A stretch of DNA of 64,000 nt, taken from positions 62,001-126,000 of the forward strand of contig JAJFIA010000004.1 of the NCBI GenBank assembly GCA_021775255.1. The letters are read 5' to 3'. The position numbers and the translations under genes are program-made. Positions 44,423 to 54,261 of the stretch are shown here, piece after piece (positions within the stretch are counted from its first letter, which is position 1; the number at the start of each line of letters is the position of its first letter). Source of the DNA: Roseovarius sp. GTDB taxonomy: Bacteria; Pseudomonadota; Alphaproteobacteria; Rhodobacterales; Rhodobacteraceae. The notes under the pieces are model-generated. The model was given only the letters and a program-made list of their open reading frames with translations. It made no database searches and had not been told where the DNA came from.

Positions 44423-45175
44423 TCAAGCAGCGCGTGATATTACCTCTTCCACTGTGGCCTCAATCAACGCCAGACAGGCCGCATCGGAAAACCGGTGATC
44501 GGCCCCGTCAACCAGAACAAGCCGCATATCCGGGCTTCTGGAATGTTCAAAAAGTGACATTGCAACCGATAATTTAACGTCTTTATCGGCCGATCCTTGC
44601 AAATATCGAACAGGAAAGGGTAAATTCAGCGGATCGCGCAAAACCAGATTTTTGCGGCCGTCTTCGATCAATCGCCGGGTGATGATATATGGCGCGTCAT
44701 ATTCGCTTGGCAATGCCACCTGCCCGGCTGTCCTCAGCTCGGCCCGTTGGGTTTCATCGAACTCGGCCCAGAATGCATCTTCCGTGAAATCCGGCGCGGC
44801 GGCGATTGTCACCAGTCCGGCGATCTTTTCCGGCATGTCCCGGCCGAGAATGAGCGAAATCCATCCGCCCATGGACGAGCCGACCAAAACCTGAGGGCCC
44901 TCCGCAAGGCTGTCAATCGCGGCCCTTGCATCCGCTGCCCAATCGCCGATCGTAGCGTCCGTGAACCGCCCCGAGGATTGCCCGTGCCCGGAATAATCGA
45001 ACCGCAAAAATGCCCGCCCCGTGCGTTTGGCCCAGGCCTCAAGATGCAGGGCCTTGCTGCCTTCCATGTCGGATTTGAACCCGCCCAGAAACACCACCCC
45101 AGGGGGTTTGCCCGGGGTTTGATGATAGGCCAGCTTGCGCCCCGCAGATGTCGTCAGAAATTCAGGCTTTGTCAT
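44423..45175 (-). CDS. Alpha/beta hydrolase, ABHD10-like
   Basis: A 250-residue carboxyl-ester or thioester hydrolase. VVFLGGFKSDMEGSKALHLE and FLRFDYSGHGQSSGRF (about 54-71) resemble mitochondrial ABHD10, a protein depalmitoylase and glucuronide esterase. The nucleophile is S101 (LVGSSMGGW) and the catalytic His is in the C-terminal GADHRF. It is probably cytosolic. It is a separate gene from the following hydrolase (76-base gap) and diverges from thrS. Confidence 0.88.
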   Translation of the reverse strand: MTKPEFLTTSAGRKLAYHQTPGKPPGVVFLGGFKSDMEGSKALHLEAWAKRTGRAFLRFDYSGHGQSSGRFTDATIGDWAADARAAIDSLAEGPQVLVGSSMGGWISLILGRDMPEKIAGLVTIAAAPDFTEDAFWAEFDETQRAELRTAGQVALPSEYDAPYIITRRLIEDGRKNLVLRDPLNLPFPVRYLQGSADKDVKLSVAMSLFEHSRSPDMRLVLVDGADHRFSDAACLALIEATVEEVISRAA

Positions 45176-45339
45176 TTTATCCTCCGGCAGCGCCCCCTAC
45201 ATATCCATTTCAATGAATGGCATTACAACCCCTGTTTCACCGGCTTGACTTGCCTTGGCAAACCCGCCAAAAGAGCGCGAACCCATAACCCGCAACCGGG
45301 CGTTCCGTAGGCGCCAAACCGACGAGGAGCTAAAGGCCA

Positions 45340-47286
45340 ATGGCCGATATTTCCCTTACTTTTCCTGATGATACAGTGCGTTCTTACAGCAATGGTATAA
45401 CCCCTGCTGAAATCGCTGCAAGCATTTCAAATTCACTGGCCAAAAAGGCGATATCCGCAACCGTGAACGGCCAGCACTGGGATTTGCAATGGCCGATCAA
45501 TAAAGATTCTTCCATCAATATCAACACGATGAAGGACGAAGCTCAGGCAAATGAGCTTATCCGTCACGATCTGGCCCATGTCATGGCCCGCGCGGTGCAG
45601 GAATTGTGGCCCGATGTCAAAGTCACCATCGGCCCGGTGATTGAAAACGGCTGGTATTATGATTTTGACCGGACCGAGCCTTTTACCCCAGAAGACCTTG
45701 GACTCATCGAGAAAAAGATGAAAGAAATCATCAATCTGCGCGATGAAGTTAAGACAGAAATCTGGGATCGCCCGCGCGCCATCGCCCATTATCAGGCCAA
45801 TAATGAGCCCTTCAAGGTTGAACTGATCGAGGCCATTCCCGGCGATGAACCCCTGCGCATGTACTGGCATGGGGCCTGGCAGGATCTGTGCCGCGGGCCG
45901 CATTTGCAACATACCGGCCAGATCCCCGCCGACGGGTTCAAACTGATGAGCGTCGCCGGGGCCTATTGGCGCGGCGACAGCAACCGGCAGATGCTGCAAC
46001 GCATATACGGCGTCGGCTTCAGCAACCGCGACAAGCTCAAAAACTACCTCAATTTCCTTGAGGAAGCCGAAAAGCGCGACCACCGCAAACTGGGCCGCGA
46101 GATGGATCTTTTCCACATGCAGGAAGAGGCCCCCGGTCAGATATTCTGGCACCCCAACGGCTGGCGCATCTTCACCAGATTGCAGGATTACATGCGCCGG
46201 ATGCAGACACTCGGCGGTTATGTCGAGGTCAACACGCCGCAGGTGGTGGACCGCAAATTATGGGAGGCCTCGGGCCATTGGGAGAAATACCAGGAGCACA
46301 TGTTCATCGTTGAAGTCGATGAGGAACACGCCCGCGAAAAGGCGGTTAACGCATTGAAGCCGATGAACTGCCCCTGCCATGTGCAAATCTTCAACCAGGG
46401 TCTGAAATCCTATCGCGATCTGCCGCTCAGAATGGCGGAATTTGGCAGTTGCAACCGTTACGAGCCTTCGGGCGCGCTGCACGGCATCATGCGGGTGCGC
46501 GGATTTACCCAGGATGACGGGCATATTTTCTGCACCGAAAGCCAGATCGAATCGGAAACTGCCGCGTTCATCACCTTCCTCAGCCGGGTCTACAAAGACC
46601 TGGGGTTTGAGCAATTCAGCATCAAGTTTTCCGACCGCCCCGAGATGCGCGCCGGATCGGATGAGGTCTGGGACAAAGCCGAATCTGCCCTGCTCAAAGC
46701 CACCCGCGCCGCCGGAATCGAGCCAGAGCTGAACCCCGGCGAAGGCGCATTTTACGGCCCCAAGCTGGAATTTGTCCTCACCGATGCCATTGGCCGCGAC
46801 TGGCAATGCGGCACCCATCAGGTGGATTTTGTCCTGCCTGAGCGGCTGGATGCCAATTATATTGGCGAAGACGGTGCCAAACACCGCCCCGTCATGCTGC
46901 ACCGCGCCACTTTGGGCAGTTTTGAGCGTTTCATCGGCATATTGATCGAAGAACATGCCGGCAGGCTGCCCTTCTGGATTGCGCCGCGTCAGGTGGTTGT
47001 GGCCTCGATCATATCCGACGCCGAAGATTATGTGCAGGATGTGGTAGCGAAACTGCGCGCCGCGGGCGTTGCCGCCGAGGCCGATATTCGCAATGAAAAG
47101 ATCAATTATAAAGTCCGGGAACATTCGGTCGGCAAGGTGCCGGTCATTCTGGCCTGCGGCATGAAAGAGGTGTCGGAGGGCACGGTCACTCTGCGCCGTT
47201 TGGGCGAAAAACAGACATCCATACAGCCGCTTGAGGATGTGATCCGCGATCTGGCATTTGAGGCCACGCCCCCCGATTTGCGTTAA
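45340..47286 (+). CDS. thrS: Threonyl-tRNA synthetase
   Basis: A 648-residue class II synthetase. The N-terminal TGS domain is at 1-62, followed by the editing domain ([20 protein letters not shown]), then the catalytic core with [10 protein letters not shown] (zinc ligand Cys) and [20 protein letters not shown] (motif 2), and the anticodon-binding domain at the end. It charges tRNA-Thr and removes mis-acylated Ser. GAGGAGCT precedes the ATG; no T-box or other leader structure was seen. Its stop overlaps the convergent membrane-protein gene by four bases. Confidence 0.97.
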   Translation: MADISLTFPDDTVRSYSNGITPAEIAASISNSLAKKAISATVNGQHWDLQWPINKDSSININTMKDEAQANELIRHDLAHVMARAVQELWPDVKVTIGPVIENGWYYDFDRTEPFTPEDLGLIEKKMKEIINLRDEVKTEIWDRPRAIAHYQANNEPFKVELIEAIPGDEPLRMYWHGAWQDLCRGPHLQHTGQIPADGFKLMSVAGAYWRGDSNRQMLQRIYGVGFSNRDKLKNYLNFLEEAEKRDHRKLGREMDLFHMQEEAPGQIFWHPNGWRIFTRLQDYMRRMQTLGGYVEVNTPQVVDRKLWEASGHWEKYQEHMFIVEVDEEHAREKAVNALKPMNCPCHVQIFNQGLKSYRDLPLRMAEFGSCNRYEPSGALHGIMRVRGFTQDDGHIFCTESQIESETAAFITFLSRVYKDLGFEQFSIKFSDRPEMRAGSDEVWDKAESALLKATRAAGIEPELNPGEGAFYGPKLEFVLTDAIGRDWQCGTHQVDFVLPERLDANYIGEDGAKHRPVMLHRATLGSFERFIGILIEEHAGRLPFWIAPRQVVVASIISDAEDYVQDVVAKLRAAGVAAEADIRNEKINYKVREHSVGKVPVILACGMKEVSEGTVTLRRLGEKQTSIQPLEDVIRDLAFEATPPDLR

Positions 47287-47651
47287 AAATGCGCCTTTGG
47301 CTCATCGGGTTTGCCAGCGGCAATGGCCAATATGCCGCCCAGCAAGGTGAACCCGATGGGGAACATGGTGAAGACGTTGAAATGAAATGCGTAATACATA
47401 GAACCCGCCGATAGCAGCATCAAAACCCCGGCCCAGAGGGCACGGATGCGCGCCATCGCCCCGCCGGCAATCGCCAGCAGCGGGGCCAGAAAACTGACCA
47501 AACGGATCAGGCCAACGCGATCCACCTGCTCGGCGATGCCTTCCACTTCACCAAAGCGCTCGACAATTTCGGTGTAGCCGTAGCTGAAAAACCCGACCAT
47601 CATCCCGATCACCCCGCCGATAATTCCAAGCACCAGTGCCGCATTTCGCAT
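47283..47651 (-). CDS. Small membrane protein
   Basis: A 122-residue inner-membrane protein with four hydrophobic segments ([72 protein letters not shown]). The loop after helix 1 ([20 protein letters not shown]) is acidic. The layout is like DUF4064-type proteins, but the family is not certain. The ATG at 47651 starts at the first helix. Confidence 0.7.
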   Translation of the reverse strand: MRNAALVLGIIGGVIGMMVGFFSYGYTEIVERFGEVEGIAEQVDRVGLIRLVSFLAPLLAIAGGAMARIRALWAGVLMLLSAGSMYYAFHFNVFTMFPIGFTLLGGILAIAAGKPDEPKAHF

Positions 47652-47688
47652 GTTATTTAATCCTTTTATCAACCTGCAGGTAATCCAT

Positions 47689-48003
47689 TCACCCAAGCAA
47701 AGCCATCTCTACGTCTTTTGACCAGCTTAAAAACAACTGTCCATCCTGCTCAATCAAGGGCCGCTTCATCAATGCCGGATGGTCAGATAACAGCTCCAAT
47801 GCATCCCGTTCCTTCTCAGAAGCCTCCAGATTTCGCCAGGTTGTTGATCTTGTGTTGATTAAATCGGCACCGAATTGCTTATGGGCTGCCTGCAAAACCG
47901 GGTCGGGGATACCCTCAGTGCGGATATCGCAAAACCGCGCATCTGGCAGTGATTTCATCGCCTTACGGCAGGTATCACAATTTTTAAGCCCGTAGAGAAT
48001 CAT
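47689..48003 (-). CDS. ArsC/Spx-like thioredoxin-fold protein
   Basis: A 104-residue protein of the ArsC/YffB family. The active-site motif is [10 protein letters not shown] (Cys9 and Cys12), followed by [14 protein letters not shown] and the [14 protein letters not shown] segment. True glutaredoxin-linked arsenate reductases carry a downstream Arg triad; only part of it is evident, so this is more likely a YffB/Spx-type protein than a true arsenate reductase. The start is ATG 48003. No arsenic genes are nearby. Confidence 0.85.
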   Translation of the reverse strand: MILYGLKNCDTCRKAMKSLPDARFCDIRTEGIPDPVLQAAHKQFGADLINTRSTTWRNLEASEKERDALELLSDHPALMKRPLIEQDGQLFLSWSKDVEMALLG

Positions 48004-48167
48004 CCCCGCCCTCTCGTATTTTCCAAAAAAATACCTGCGCGCCACAAACAAATCACGGGGTTTTTCTTGATTTTTGCGTGGCGCGTGCAATCATTGGGGT
48101 ATGTGGCGGTTGCCACGAAAGGCCCGGCAATTCCCCGGGAAATACGACTGGTAGAAGGAGAAGCGGC

Positions 48168-48374
48168 ATGCCGACGGGCACCGTGAAATGGTTTAACACA
48201 ACAAAAGGTTTCGGGTTTATTGAACCCTCAGAAGGCGGCAGCGACGTGTTTGTGCATATCTCTGCGGTAGAACAATCCGGGCTGACCGGGTTGGCGGATA
48301 ACCAAAAGGTTGAGTTTGAGCTGCAAGATGGGCGCGACGGGCGTCAGATGGCAGGGAATTTGAAACTGCTATAG
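48168..48374 (+). CDS. Cold-shock protein (CspA family)
   Basis: A 68-residue cold-shock domain with both RNA-binding motifs, KGFGFIEP (RNP1) and VFVHISAV (RNP2). It binds single-stranded RNA and melts secondary structure. The ATG at 48168 follows AAGGAGAAGCGGC. The upstream open frame is not needed. An inverted repeat CGCGCCAC/GTGGCGCG lies at 48038-48085, in the upstream region. Confidence 0.95.
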   Translation: MPTGTVKWFNTTKGFGFIEPSEGGSDVFVHISAVEQSGLTGLADNQKVEFELQDGRDGRQMAGNLKLL

Positions 48375-48483
48375 TCCCGCCCCTAACGAGGGTTGGGGAA
48401 AATATGATGGGATATGGCCCGGTTAATCTGTTGGGTTTCCGGGTGAAGATAGTTTGACTGTGCCTGATGCTATTTCCACTGCA

Positions 48484-49398
48484 TTATTTTTCACTCTGCA
48501 AAACCGCCTCAAACTCGCGCCATTCGCCTTTCGACATGCCGGAATTTTCATGTGTCACCGCCTCACCCTTGAGCATCCGGCGCACACAATCCAGCGCGGT
48601 CGAGGAAAGCGTGGCCCCGCCCATGCGGTAATCGGCGAAGGCCTTATAGGCAAACGGCACCCAATCGGCGGTGATTTTACAGATTGCATCGGCATAGACA
48701 CGGATTTCATATTGTGCGTGGGCATCGGCGCGCAGGCGCAGGAAATGCAGTAGATTATGCAGATCAACCTTCCAGTACCATTGCGTATAGATATTGGCGG
48801 GCAGGTTCATCCGCGCCAGTTCACGCGCCAGTCCCGCCTGCCCTTCGTCATTGATCATTTCCTCGTAATGGTCATAGCAGCGCATCGCATCCTCGGTGAG
48901 GATTTTCAGAACCCGCGCCGCCTCATCGCCGCTCAGGGCCTCTCCCCGGCCCTGATTGTTGACAACCGATTGCGCCGCCAGCGCCTCGGGTGCCGGGATG
49001 TAGAATTCACGGTCGAGGATGGAATAGCGCGCGGAATATTCATTCACATTGGCGGTGCGGTGGCGGATCCATTGCCGCGCCACGAACACCGGCAATTTCA
49101 CATGCAGCTTGATCTCGCACATCTCAAACGGGGTCGAATGCCAGTGGCGCATGAGATAACGAATGAGCCCCTCGTCATTCTGCACCGATTTTGTGCCCTT
49201 GCCATAGCTGACCCGCGCCGCCTGACAGATCGCGGCATCATCGCCCATGTAATCAATCACTCGCACCAGCCCGTGATCCAGCACCGGATAGGCCGTATAG
49301 AGGTGCTTTTCCATGCCCGGTGCGACCGCGCGCAGGGTGCTTTGCGGGCTGTTTCGTTGCGCGTCAATCTCGGCTTGCTGCTCGGCTGTCACGGGCAT
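48484..49398 (-). CDS. thyX: Flavin-dependent thymidylate synthase ThyX
   Basis: A 304-residue FAD-dependent enzyme that makes dTMP from dUMP using NADPH and methylene-THF. The ThyX motif [14 protein letters not shown] (residues 112-125) is intact, and [20 protein letters not shown] is the conserved FAD/dUMP-binding region near the C-terminus. The start is ATG 49398. It is monocistronic, with a 183-base spacer before the glyoxalase gene in which nothing further was recognised. Confidence 0.96.
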   Translation of the reverse strand: MPVTAEQQAEIDAQRNSPQSTLRAVAPGMEKHLYTAYPVLDHGLVRVIDYMGDDAAICQAARVSYGKGTKSVQNDEGLIRYLMRHWHSTPFEMCEIKLHVKLPVFVARQWIRHRTANVNEYSARYSILDREFYIPAPEALAAQSVVNNQGRGEALSGDEAARVLKILTEDAMRCYDHYEEMINDEGQAGLARELARMNLPANIYTQWYWKVDLHNLLHFLRLRADAHAQYEIRVYADAICKITADWVPFAYKAFADYRMGGATLSSTALDCVRRMLKGEAVTHENSGMSKGEWREFEAVLQSEK

Positions 49399-49581
49399 GA
49401 TTGAAAACCTTTCCTCAGTGGGCGATTCGGGTACAACTATATTTTGCGGATACCATGGAGAAAATAACAATATCAGGTGTTATTTGCAGGTCAACACCAT
49501 AGTCACCGGCATATGGTTTGGGCTCGACATGTGCGCTGAGGGCGTTATCTTCCTGACGCAACATAAACGCAGGAGAATAAG

Positions 49582-50010
49582 ATGCGCGTCAAATATCTGC
49601 ACACGATGGTCCGGGTGAGCGACCTAGAAAAATCAATGGCGTTTTATGCGCTTCTCGGGCTGCACGAGATCAGGCGCCATGAAAGTGAGGCCGGGCGCTT
49701 CACACTGGTATATCTGGCCGCCAAGGGGGATGAGGACTGCCCGTTAGAGCTGACCTATAACTGGGATGGCGATGAGGGCCTGCCTTCGGACAGTCGTCAT
49801 TTTGGACATCTGGCTTATTCGATGGGCAATATTTATGAGATGTGCCAGCACCTGATGGATAATGGCGTGACAATAAACCGTCCACCGCGCGATGGCCGCA
49901 TGGCCTTTGTCCGCAGCCCCGATAATATCTCGATTGAATTGCTGCAGGAGGGCGGATCACTTGAACCGGCCGAGCCATGGGCCAGCATGGAAAGCATCGG
50001 CACCTGGTGA
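49582..50010 (+). CDS. gloA: Glyoxalase I (lactoylglutathione lyase)
   Basis: A 142-residue VOC-fold enzyme. The metal ligands expected for glyoxalase I are visible: H7 (KYLHTMVRVSD), E in PLELTYNW, H in FGHLAYSM and E in ISIELLQEG. It isomerises the methylglyoxal-glutathione hemithioacetal. The stop codon TGA overlaps a GTG start of the next gene, linking it to the DUF1194 protein. Confidence 0.92.
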   Translation: MRVKYLHTMVRVSDLEKSMAFYALLGLHEIRRHESEAGRFTLVYLAAKGDEDCPLELTYNWDGDEGLPSDSRHFGHLAYSMGNIYEMCQHLMDNGVTINRPPRDGRMAFVRSPDNISIELLQEGGSLEPAEPWASMESIGTW

Positions 50011-50708
50011 AATGCGGCTTTCATATCCTGGTGCTGTGGCTGTTGATGGCCAGTGCGGCGCAGGCCGGGTGTCGGCTGGCGCTGGCGCTGGCGATTGATG
50101 TCTCATCCTCGGTGAATGCGGATGAATATGATCTGCAACGCCTTGGATTGGCCGCCGCCCTGGATGCGCCGGAAATCCGCCATGCCATCCTGAACGGGGC
50201 CAGCGGAGATGTGGCCCTGGCGGTCTATGAATGGAGCGGGTTTTACCAGCACAAGCTGCATCTCGACTGGTTTTTACTGAAATCTGATGCGGATATCAGT
50301 AAAGCGGCACTTGCCATTGGCACGATGACCCGTTCTCATGATGATTTTCCCACATCCATCGGCCCGGCACTTGGCTATGGGGCCACATTACTTGAACGTG
50401 CCCCGGATTGTGACAGGAAAGTCATAGATATATCAGGTGATGGCATCAGCAATTACGGCTATGGCCCCGACGCGGCCTTTCGCAATTTCATGTTCGAGGA
50501 TGTCACCGTGAACGGATTGGTCATTCTCAGCAACAGCACGGGAGTTGTCGAATACTACAGCCGGAATGTGTTGCACGGCCGCAATGCTTTTCTGGTCGTC
50601 GCCGGAGGGTTTGAGGAATTCCGCGAAGCCATGACCAGAAAGCTCTACCGCGAGATCAACGACATCACCCTTGGATCAGCCCGCCCTGATCCCGCCGGAA
50701 AATCCTGA
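50007..50708 (+). CDS. DUF1194 (von Willebrand A-like) exported protein
   Basis: A 233-residue protein with a signal peptide (FHILVLWLLMASAAQAG) and a von Willebrand A-like domain. The metal-ion-dependent adhesion motif D-x-S-x-S is present as AIDVSSSVN, and a second conserved site is the DISGDGISNYG segment. The start is a GTG at 50007 that overlaps the glyoxalase stop (GTGA). DUF1194 proteins are periplasmic with no assigned function; metal-dependent binding of another protein is inferred from the fold. Confidence 0.88.
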   Translation: MKCGFHILVLWLLMASAAQAGCRLALALAIDVSSSVNADEYDLQRLGLAAALDAPEIRHAILNGASGDVALAVYEWSGFYQHKLHLDWFLLKSDADISKAALAIGTMTRSHDDFPTSIGPALGYGATLLERAPDCDRKVIDISGDGISNYGYGPDAAFRNFMFEDVTVNGLVILSNSTGVVEYYSRNVLHGRNAFLVVAGGFEEFREAMTRKLYREINDITLGSARPDPAGKS

Positions 50709-50787
50709 CGATCCGGGAACACCCCCAGGTATCTTCCACATTCAGATGGGCCAGGAGATCCCGGATCAAGCCCGCGATACCGCAGAT

Positions 50788-51288
50788 TCAGTAGATATAA
50801 CGGATCTGATCCGTCCAATAGCGTTCCACCCGGCGCAGGGCGGTGGTGATATGATCAATCCCGTCCATCCCAAGCACACCTTTGTTTTGCAGCCCTTCGG
50901 CGTGACGGGCAAAAAGATTACTCACCACATCGCGTATCTCACGGCCTTTGACCGTCAGTCTGACCCGTACTGAGCGGCGATCAATCTCACAGCGCTGATG
51001 ATGCATGAAACCCATCTCAACCAGTTTCTTGAGGTTATAGCTGACATTGCTGCCCTGATAATACCCACGGGTTTTCAATTCCCCCGCCGTCACCTCGTTA
51101 TCGCCGACATTGAACAACAAAAGCGCCTGAACCGCGTTGATCTCAAGCATGCCGACACGCTCAAATTCATCCTTGATCACATCCAGAAGCAGCCGGTGAA
51201 GCCGTTCCACCAGTGCCAGGGCATCCAGATAACCGGTAATAAATCCCTGATGTTCCGTGGGCTGTACCATTGGGGTATGCAAACTCAT
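50788..51288 (-). CDS. MarR-family regulator (LdtR-like)
   Basis: A 166-residue MarR-type winged helix protein (LEINAVQALLLFNVGDNEVT, then NVSYNLKKLVEMGFMHHQRC, then EIDRRSVRVRLTVKGREIRD). It resembles LdtR of alphaproteobacteria, which controls an L,D-transpeptidase and motility and responds to small ligands. The ATG at 51288 is preceded by CGGAG. A TATAAT (minus strand, 51390-51385) and a palindrome at 51345-51358 lie upstream. No transpeptidase gene is adjacent. Confidence 0.85.
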   Translation of the reverse strand: MSLHTPMVQPTEHQGFITGYLDALALVERLHRLLLDVIKDEFERVGMLEINAVQALLLFNVGDNEVTAGELKTRGYYQGSNVSYNLKKLVEMGFMHHQRCEIDRRSVRVRLTVKGREIRDVVSNLFARHAEGLQNKGVLGMDGIDHITTALRRVERYWTDQIRYIY

Positions 51289-51344
51289 ATCTATCTCCGA
51301 GTAAAAACTGCTCAGAACAGACATTGGCCGATAAACCCCAATAA

Positions 51345-51358
51345 CCGGTTAAAACCGG
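51345..51358. promoter_or_regulatory. Candidate autoregulatory palindrome of the MarR gene
   Basis: CCGGTT-AA-AACCGG is an inverted repeat between the TATAAT at 51385-51390 and the regulator start at 51288. On the minus strand it is flanked by three TTTATC repeats. Confidence 0.5.
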
Positions 51359-51423
51359 ATAAAATCAGATAAAATGCAATCTATATTATACAACAGGCTG
51401 TTTTTGACAGGAAAAACACCAGT

Positions 51424-51693
51424 TTATCCCGCATTGGCCCCCGCGGTTTTGGAAATCTGCGCCATCAGCCCGGCAAAATGTTCCGGTGGCGGCATCTGCC
51501 CGGTGACCCATTGATAAAGATCGTGGTCATTTTCAGACAACAGCGCGTCATATGATTTCAGTTCTTCTTCAGAGAGCCGCGCAAGCCGCTGATCGGCAAA
51601 TGTGCCGAGGATCACATCCATCTCCTTGATCCCGCGCCGGATTGAACGCATCCGCAACCGCTTCAACCGATTTTCGGGGGTCTCACTCAACAA
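51424..51693 (-). CDS. sdhE: SdhE, succinate dehydrogenase flavinylation factor
   Basis: An 89-residue SdhE/Sdh5-type protein. The flavin-transfer motif RGIKEMD (RGxxE) is at about residues 19-25, followed by the acidic helical core (LARLSEEELKSYDALLSEND). It helps attach FAD to SdhA. The start is a TTG (51693 or 51690), which overlaps the 3' end of the upstream XRE gene by about 10 bases; GGAACAGG precedes it. Confidence 0.9.
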   Translation of the reverse strand: MLSETPENRLKRLRMRSIRRGIKEMDVILGTFADQRLARLSEEELKSYDALLSENDHDLYQWVTGQMPPPEHFAGLMAQISKTAGANAG

Positions 51694-52087
51694 CCTGTTC
51701 CTTCAGGGCAATCCGCAGGTTGCGCTCCAACCGGCCCAAACGCTCGGTGGTGTGCATCAGCTCGGCCCGCAGGGCACGAAAATCCGTCAGCAAATCGGCA
51801 ATCTCCGGGGTTATCGCACTCGCCTCATCCGGCGCACGCGGGGCATCGCCCTCACCACTGATCAGCCACAGCAGCGACACATTGAGCATACCCGCCATCA
51901 TCGACAGCTTGTTGGAGCGCGGCTCGGTAAAATCATCCTCCCAGGATTTCAGCGTCTTGAGCTTCACACCCAGACGTCTGGCCAGTTCGGATTGGTTCAT
52001 CCCCGCCTGTTCACGCGCCCCTGCCACGCGGTCACCAAAGGTGGTTGTTTTTGGGTCAAACCATGCATCATTCGTACTCTCATTCAT
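51683..52087 (-). CDS. XRE-family DNA-binding protein
   Basis: A 134-residue protein with an N-terminal XRE helix-turn-helix (FGDRVAGAREQAGMNQSELA, then RRLGVKLKTLKSWEDDFTEP, residues about 17-65) and a C-terminal coiled-coil-like region (RALRAELMHTTERLGRLERN). It overlaps sdhE downstream, so the two are co-translated. The target is not known; coupling to sdhE hints at respiratory control but this is inference. It diverges from the aminotransferase gene. Confidence 0.88.
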   Translation of the reverse strand: MNESTNDAWFDPKTTTFGDRVAGAREQAGMNQSELARRLGVKLKTLKSWEDDFTEPRSNKLSMMAGMLNVSLLWLISGEGDAPRAPDEASAITPEIADLLTDFRALRAELMHTTERLGRLERNLRIALKEQVVE

Positions 52088-52143
52088 GTTTTCGGCCTTT
52101 ATCCCTGGTAATCATCCTTGATCACCCGCTGCGCACTGCCTAA

Positions 52144-53382
<1,239 letters not shown>

Positions 53383-53391
53383 GGGGGCCCC

Positions 53392-53799
53392 ATGGCCGCA
53401 GACCTGCCTGAATATTATTTCCGGGTGCGCGACAACGGCGCTTTCGTGTTTCGTATTGACACAGAAAACCGCCAGCGGCGCATCGACATGGATCAGATTG
53501 CCGTGGTCAACCTGCGTCAGGGCACGATCAAACCCCATGGCGACAGGGAGCTGTCAAAGGCCGATATTGCGGAGATCCAGGAATGGATGACCGCGCGGGT
53601 CGCACTTCTGGCCCGCCGTGACATCGACGACATTTTCCGCGCGGTGGATTACCTCAACACCACCGCGCAATGGGCGCAATCGCGGGCCACGGATGATCAG
53701 TTAAACGACGTCACCGATGCATTGCTTATGGCCATGCATGACCTGCGCAGCGTGTTGGTGCGCAAAAAGGCAGACCGGGTGTTGCAGGGGGAAAGGTGA
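53392..53799 (+). CDS. Unknown 135-residue protein after the aminotransferase
   Basis: I do not recognise a family. The protein is soluble, with an N-terminal beta-rich part (EYYFRVRDNGAFVFRIDTEN, then RQRRIDMDQIAVVNLRQG) and a helical C-terminal part (DIAEIQEWMTARVALLARRD). The start has AAGGGGG upstream and is nine bases from the aminotransferase stop, so the two are probably one operon. No catalytic motif is visible. Confidence 0.78.
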   Translation: MAADLPEYYFRVRDNGAFVFRIDTENRQRRIDMDQIAVVNLRQGTIKPHGDRELSKADIAEIQEWMTARVALLARRDIDDIFRAVDYLNTTAQWAQSRATDDQLNDVTDALLMAMHDLRSVLVRKKADRVLQGER

Positions 53800-53847
53800 T
53801 AAAACACCGTGACTTGGGCTTTTTGATTATTTGAATAGCCTATAAGG

Positions 53848-54162
53848 TCATTCGGCACGCTTTACAAAAATAAATGATGCAGTAACCCCTGCAACACTCA
53901 ACCATAGTAGCCAGTAAAAGTTTCCCCCAATTGGGCACGAATGACCTCGAAAACTATCACTCATAAGACATTGCGGATAATCATCGTGGTAAATTGCCCT
54001 CCAATGTGCATCAGACCCATCAAGACCTATTAGATAACCAGAAGGTTTTTGAGCGCGATAGGATTCTTCGGTCGGGGGGTAGTTGGCAATGAAAACAAGT
54101 AACATCAGCCCTGCCAAAGCTGCCGCTGTCCAACGTAGTTTTTTTGCAATATCTTGGGTCAT
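53848..54162 (-). CDS. Unknown small membrane protein, AT-rich
   Basis: A 104-residue protein with an N-terminal helix (LRWTAAALAGLMLLVFIANY) and a C-terminal helix (YWLLWLSVAGVTASFIFV). Two cysteines and several acidic residues lie in the loop between them (YHDDYPQCLMSDSFRGHSCP), which is likely periplasmic. The coding and flanking sequence (53800-54240) is richer in A and T than neighbours. No family recognised. Confidence 0.62.
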   Translation of the reverse strand: MTQDIAKKLRWTAAALAGLMLLVFIANYPPTEESYRAQKPSGYLIGLDGSDAHWRAIYHDDYPQCLMSDSFRGHSCPIGGNFYWLLWLSVAGVTASFIFVKRAE

Positions 54163-54261
54163 GATTTCTCCATCAAATACTTTATTGAAATAGCCAACCT
54201 CAAAGGCGTAATTTTGTCAAATTGTTTCATAACTGGTTTTTAGGACGGAACGTGGGCCGCC

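Noticed and set aside
45176..45339. Leader attenuator or T-box before thrS
   Set aside because: No terminator/antiterminator pair or T-box sequence was found in this spacer.
47689..48003. Arsenate reductase of an arsenic-resistance operon
   Set aside because: No arsenic genes nearby and the Arg triad is not clear; a YffB/Spx-type protein is more likely.
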